This document shows, piece by piece, positions 7,504-10,118 of a stretch of DNA of 10,118 nucleotides (positions are counted from its first letter, which is position 1; each line of letters begins with the position of its first letter). The stretch spans positions 1-10,118 of the forward strand of contig JAAAVE010001113.1 of the NCBI GenBank assembly GCA_015679605.1. Direction: 5' to 3'. The translations under genes and the position numbers were made by a program. The DNA comes from Podila epigama. Lineage: Eukaryota; Mortierellomycota; Mortierellomycetes; Mortierellales; Mortierellaceae. The notes under the pieces are model-generated. The model was given only the letters and a program-made list of their open reading frames with translations, had not been told where the DNA came from and made no database searches.

Positions 7504-10118
7504 ATGTCCTCAGCAATGGCATCAGCAGTACCTGCCTCAACTGCAGTAATGCATCGCAAGAAGTCAACAACTAGCCGTAGCTCAATCGATGCTGGAGGGA
7601 GTCACATTGCACATCGGCGACAGAGCCACACGATTGGTGTCCCATTGGCGAATGTTGATCCTGCTCTTGAAGGAGTCGTCAAGCACTTTATGAACTCGGA
7701 AAAGTTTCTTCGGCGAGTCAAACCCATCGTCAAGATGACGCATGTTCCAGGACGTCAAAGTATGATCTTGTTATCTCGTTGTGCTGCTTCTGCGTTTGTG
7801 ACATTTTTAATATTCATATACGTCACGAATTCGCTTCTCGCCCGCATGTCTAGACTACAAGTTTGCACCAGCAACAGGGCTTACTCCACAGGAGACAAAG
7901 ACATGGCGGACACAATTGATCCAGGACGAGATCACATCTAACAATCCGTTCTGGGCAGCACGTTGGATGTGCGTTTTTGGTGTGGCCCCCAAGTTGGATG
8001 AGAGTCTTCTCAAAGTGCCATGGATCAAATGTGAAAGGTTTGAACAGCATGATTATTTTCATGAAGCTTTTCTTTGCTTTTTGTATTTTTACAGGAGAAT
8101 TGACCTCACTTTGAAAATCATTTTAGGAGTGAGCAGACAGCAGGAGATGAAAAGGCTGGATTGCCACTACATAGACGAGAAACGTATCTGGATCTAAGAG
8201 ATGATCAGAATCGACAATGGGCTAAGGAAAGGTTAGTTTCTTTATCATTACGACTCAACTCCACGAATGGCTAGACAACCCTCTTGAGGACATGATGGTT
8301 CTAATAAGAGTTATTTTTTCTATTCAGCTATGATCTTGGAATTATGTATGCTCAAAACAACCAGATTGATGATGCGGTCAAGGCATATACCCAAGCAGTA
8401 CAGATCGATAACAAGTATATCGATGCTTACATCGCCCGAGGCTGTGTGTAAGAATGAAACTCTTGTTTTTTTTTCAATGCTGTTTAAGAAGGCGGATCTG
8501 GCAGGAGAAAAGGAGGGAGGGAACATTTTCTAAATACCCCATGCTGTCTTTCAACCTTCCTTTAGACTCGTGAACATTGCAAAGTATAGACAAGCCGTCA
8601 TGGATTTTCGACAGGCGCTGGTACTAGATCCATCCAATCCACTTGCACAACAGTTCTTGGAGTCTGCGTGCTTTCAGGAGGAACAGAGTCGTCTTCTGGT
8701 ACGTGTCTTTGTAGTCAACTATGCTCATCAGGCGTTTCTCCGAGTTTAAAGATTCATGATTTCATAATCTGACTTTTTTTTTTTGATCTTTCCTATCGTC
8801 CACTATCGGCAACAGGAAGGGACTGTGGGAATCAATGACGCGTCTGAAAATACAGCAGTGAATCCCAAGAACGCACCAGAATCAAAACTTTCCAACATTG
8901 ATAACATCCATGAGCTCGTTCTCGACTCTGACTTGATGGACACGCATGAGGTCAACGACAATAAGAAAGCGTCTGGTGCAAACCAAGGCGGTTCTGGGAA
9001 CAATGAAAAAAAGAAAAAGAAGAAAAACAACAAGAAGCAAAGTCGACCCGAGGACTGGGATATGTATGACCGCATTGACCGCGAAAGGGGTCGGGATCGA
9101 GCGCGTGATAGAGGTCGGGATCGAGCACGAGATGGAAAAGAGAGAGATGCGAGTAACAATAACCGCAGGAAAAAGGAAGCGGATCGATATGTTGGAAAGG
9201 GACGTCGAGGCTCGCGCTCCCGATCGGCCCGCTCGGTCTCCACATCCAGATCGAGATCCAGGTCAAAGTCCCGATCACGGCCAAGATCGCGTTCGAGGTC
9301 GAGGTCGAGGTCTCGTTCTCGACAGCGGCACCGAGTGCGCAGATCACGATCCCGATCCAGAGCGCGTTCCAGGTCAAGGACACGATCAAGATCAAGATCG
9401 AGGTCAAAGTCTAAGAGCAAGAAGGAAACGCGGCCCAGGAGAATGAGCAATAGTAGAAAAAGGACAAGGTCTTACTCTCGATCCAGTTCACGGACACGAT
9501 CTCGATCACCCGACAATCACCGGAGCCGACAATCACGCAACTCAAAGGCTCGATCACGATCACCTGCAGCTTCAGGAACAACAAGTTTAAAGCCACGGGA
9601 AAAGGACAACGCCTTGAGTAGGCATGATGACAAGAAGGAGACGATATCCAAAGATAACGACACAATCCAAACAGAATCACAGGAGAAGAATGATACTTTG
9701 AGTAAGCATGACGACAAGAAGGAGGCAGTGTCCAAAGATAAAGACATAATCCAGTCAAAGGTGCAGGAAAAAGATGGCCAGGATAACAAAAAGGAAGCCA
9801 TGCCTAAAGATGACGGCAAACTCCAGTCAAAGCCGCTGGAAAAGGAAGATCAGGATGGTAAAAAGGAAGAAATGCCCAAGGAGAATGACAAGGTCCAGTC
9901 GAAATCATCATCTAGACCTCGGTCAACTTCCCGCGCCAGATCACGCTCCAGATCACGTTCGAAAGATAGAGTCTCTCGCGTCTCTCGACCCTCGCGTAAT
10001 CGTTCAGCGTCCCCTTCGCCACGTCATCGCAACTGCAATCGCAGTCGCGGTCGTAGCCCTGGCCGCAGTCATGATCGTAGTCGTAGCCGTGGTCGTAGTC
10101 GTAGCCGTGGTCGTAGTC
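7504..10118 (+). CDS. TPR plus arginine/serine-rich (RS) protein, 6 exons, 3' end outside the window
   Basis: Exons 7504-7759, 7854-8037, 8127-8231, 8328-8447, 8566-8698 and 8816-10118 (open at the edge) join in frame to at least 700 codons. All five introns (89-118 nt) are GT-AG. Residues about 180-247 form two TPR motifs (ESYDLGIMYAQNNQIDDAVKAYTQAV, then AYIARGCVLVNIAKYRQAVM), a helical protein-binding fold. A lysine run follows near residue 331, then an R/D-E stretch, RS blocks (about 399-467 and 478-518), a K/D/E-rich repeat linker (530-631) and a third RS block to the edge. RS tails are typical of nuclear-speckle and splicing proteins and are phosphorylated by SRPK/CLK kinases. The TPR plus RS layout resembles animal TTC14, but I see no S1 RNA-binding domain before the TPRs, so the family is uncertain. 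The ATG at 7504 has a poor context; the one at 7516 (G at -3 and +4) may be used. Confidence 0.8.
9211..9417 (+). repeat. RS-dipeptide repeat block 1
   Basis: Dense Arg-Ser dipeptides are encoded mainly by CGA/AGA/AGG and TCN codons. Low-complexity DNA here also creates long open frames on the other strand and in another plus frame, which are composition artefacts. Confidence 0.85.
9605..9910 (+). repeat. Four degenerate K/D/E-rich peptide repeats in the TPR-RS protein
   Basis: Units at 9605-9688, 9689-9772, 9773-9844 and 9845-9910 encode 28, 28, 24 and 22 residues. The shared pattern is a D-D/Q-D-x-KKE core, then S/P-K-D/E, an I/L/V-Q-S/T-K/E step and a closing L/Q-E-K. The first two units are most alike (LSRHDDKKETISKD versus LSKHDDKKEAVSKD). 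Confidence 0.8.
10076..10118 (+). repeat. 18-bp tandem repeat encoding RSRSRG, running off the edge
   Basis: The unit cgtagtcgtagccgtggt occurs at 10076-10093 and 10094-10111, then starts a third copy cut by the window edge. It is in frame with the RS protein and is preceded by looser CGC/CGT-AGT/AGC repeats from about 10028. Confidence 0.9.

Noticed and set aside
8946-9446. 166-codon plus-strand open frame inside exon 6 of the RS gene
   Set aside because: It is a shifted frame of the same low-complexity DNA. The frame continuing from the TPR exons stays open to the edge and gives a sensible RS protein.
8803-9450. 215-codon open frame on the minus strand with long DLDLDRDRD-like runs
   Set aside because: It is the reverse complement of the RS-encoding repeat. 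Arg/Ser codons such as CGA and TCN read backwards give Asp/Leu/Arg without stops. It lies antisense to a well-supported exon.
10028-10118. Repeat array at the right edge as a CRISPR-like array
   Set aside because: The repeats are direct, without spacers, in frame with coding sequence, and lie in a eukaryotic intron-containing gene.

Overview
This is a eukaryotic nuclear window, most likely from a Mucoromycota-type fungus. A Mortierella-like genome is my best guess, inferred from the style of the F-box/LRR protein and the dense short introns. Three of the four full-size genes carry short GT-AG introns, mostly about 75-235 nt, and gene edges are marked by long poly(A)/poly(T) tracts. I see no prokaryotic operons, CRISPR, transposon or tRNA.

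Layout from left to right: (1) 1-536 is a downstream/intergenic region; its left edge may hold the first 15 codons of a minus-strand gene with a hydrophobic N-terminus. (2) 537-2165, minus: an intronless F-box/leucine-rich-repeat-type protein of 542 aa with a TVTA minisatellite next to its start. (3) 2166-2399: a short divergent promoter. (4) 2400-3794, plus: a three-exon DUF2461-family protein (388 aa) with a long basic/acidic disordered N-terminus. (5) 3795-4004: a short convergent spacer. (6) 4005-6447, minus: a ten-exon mitochondrial 2-oxodicarboxylate carrier (305 aa, ODC1/ODC2 type) whose complete model joins in frame. It includes a 21-nt micro-exon and a 525-nt first intron. (7) 6448-7503: a divergent intergenic region of about 1 kb, with a CT-rich leader for the carrier and an overlapping uORF. 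(8) 7504-10118, plus: a six-exon TPR plus arginine/serine-rich protein that runs off the right edge, with at least 700 codons visible.

The genes do not form an obvious functional cluster. They look like an ordinary stretch of fungal chromosome with alternating divergent and convergent pairs. The most interesting signals lie inside the genes: the frame-preserving micro-exon of the carrier, Gcn4/AP-1-like TGACTCA sites in and upstream of a gene expected to serve lysine metabolism, an unproductive alternative acceptor in the RS protein gene, and the repeat architecture of the RS tail. I found no convincing new multi-gene system.
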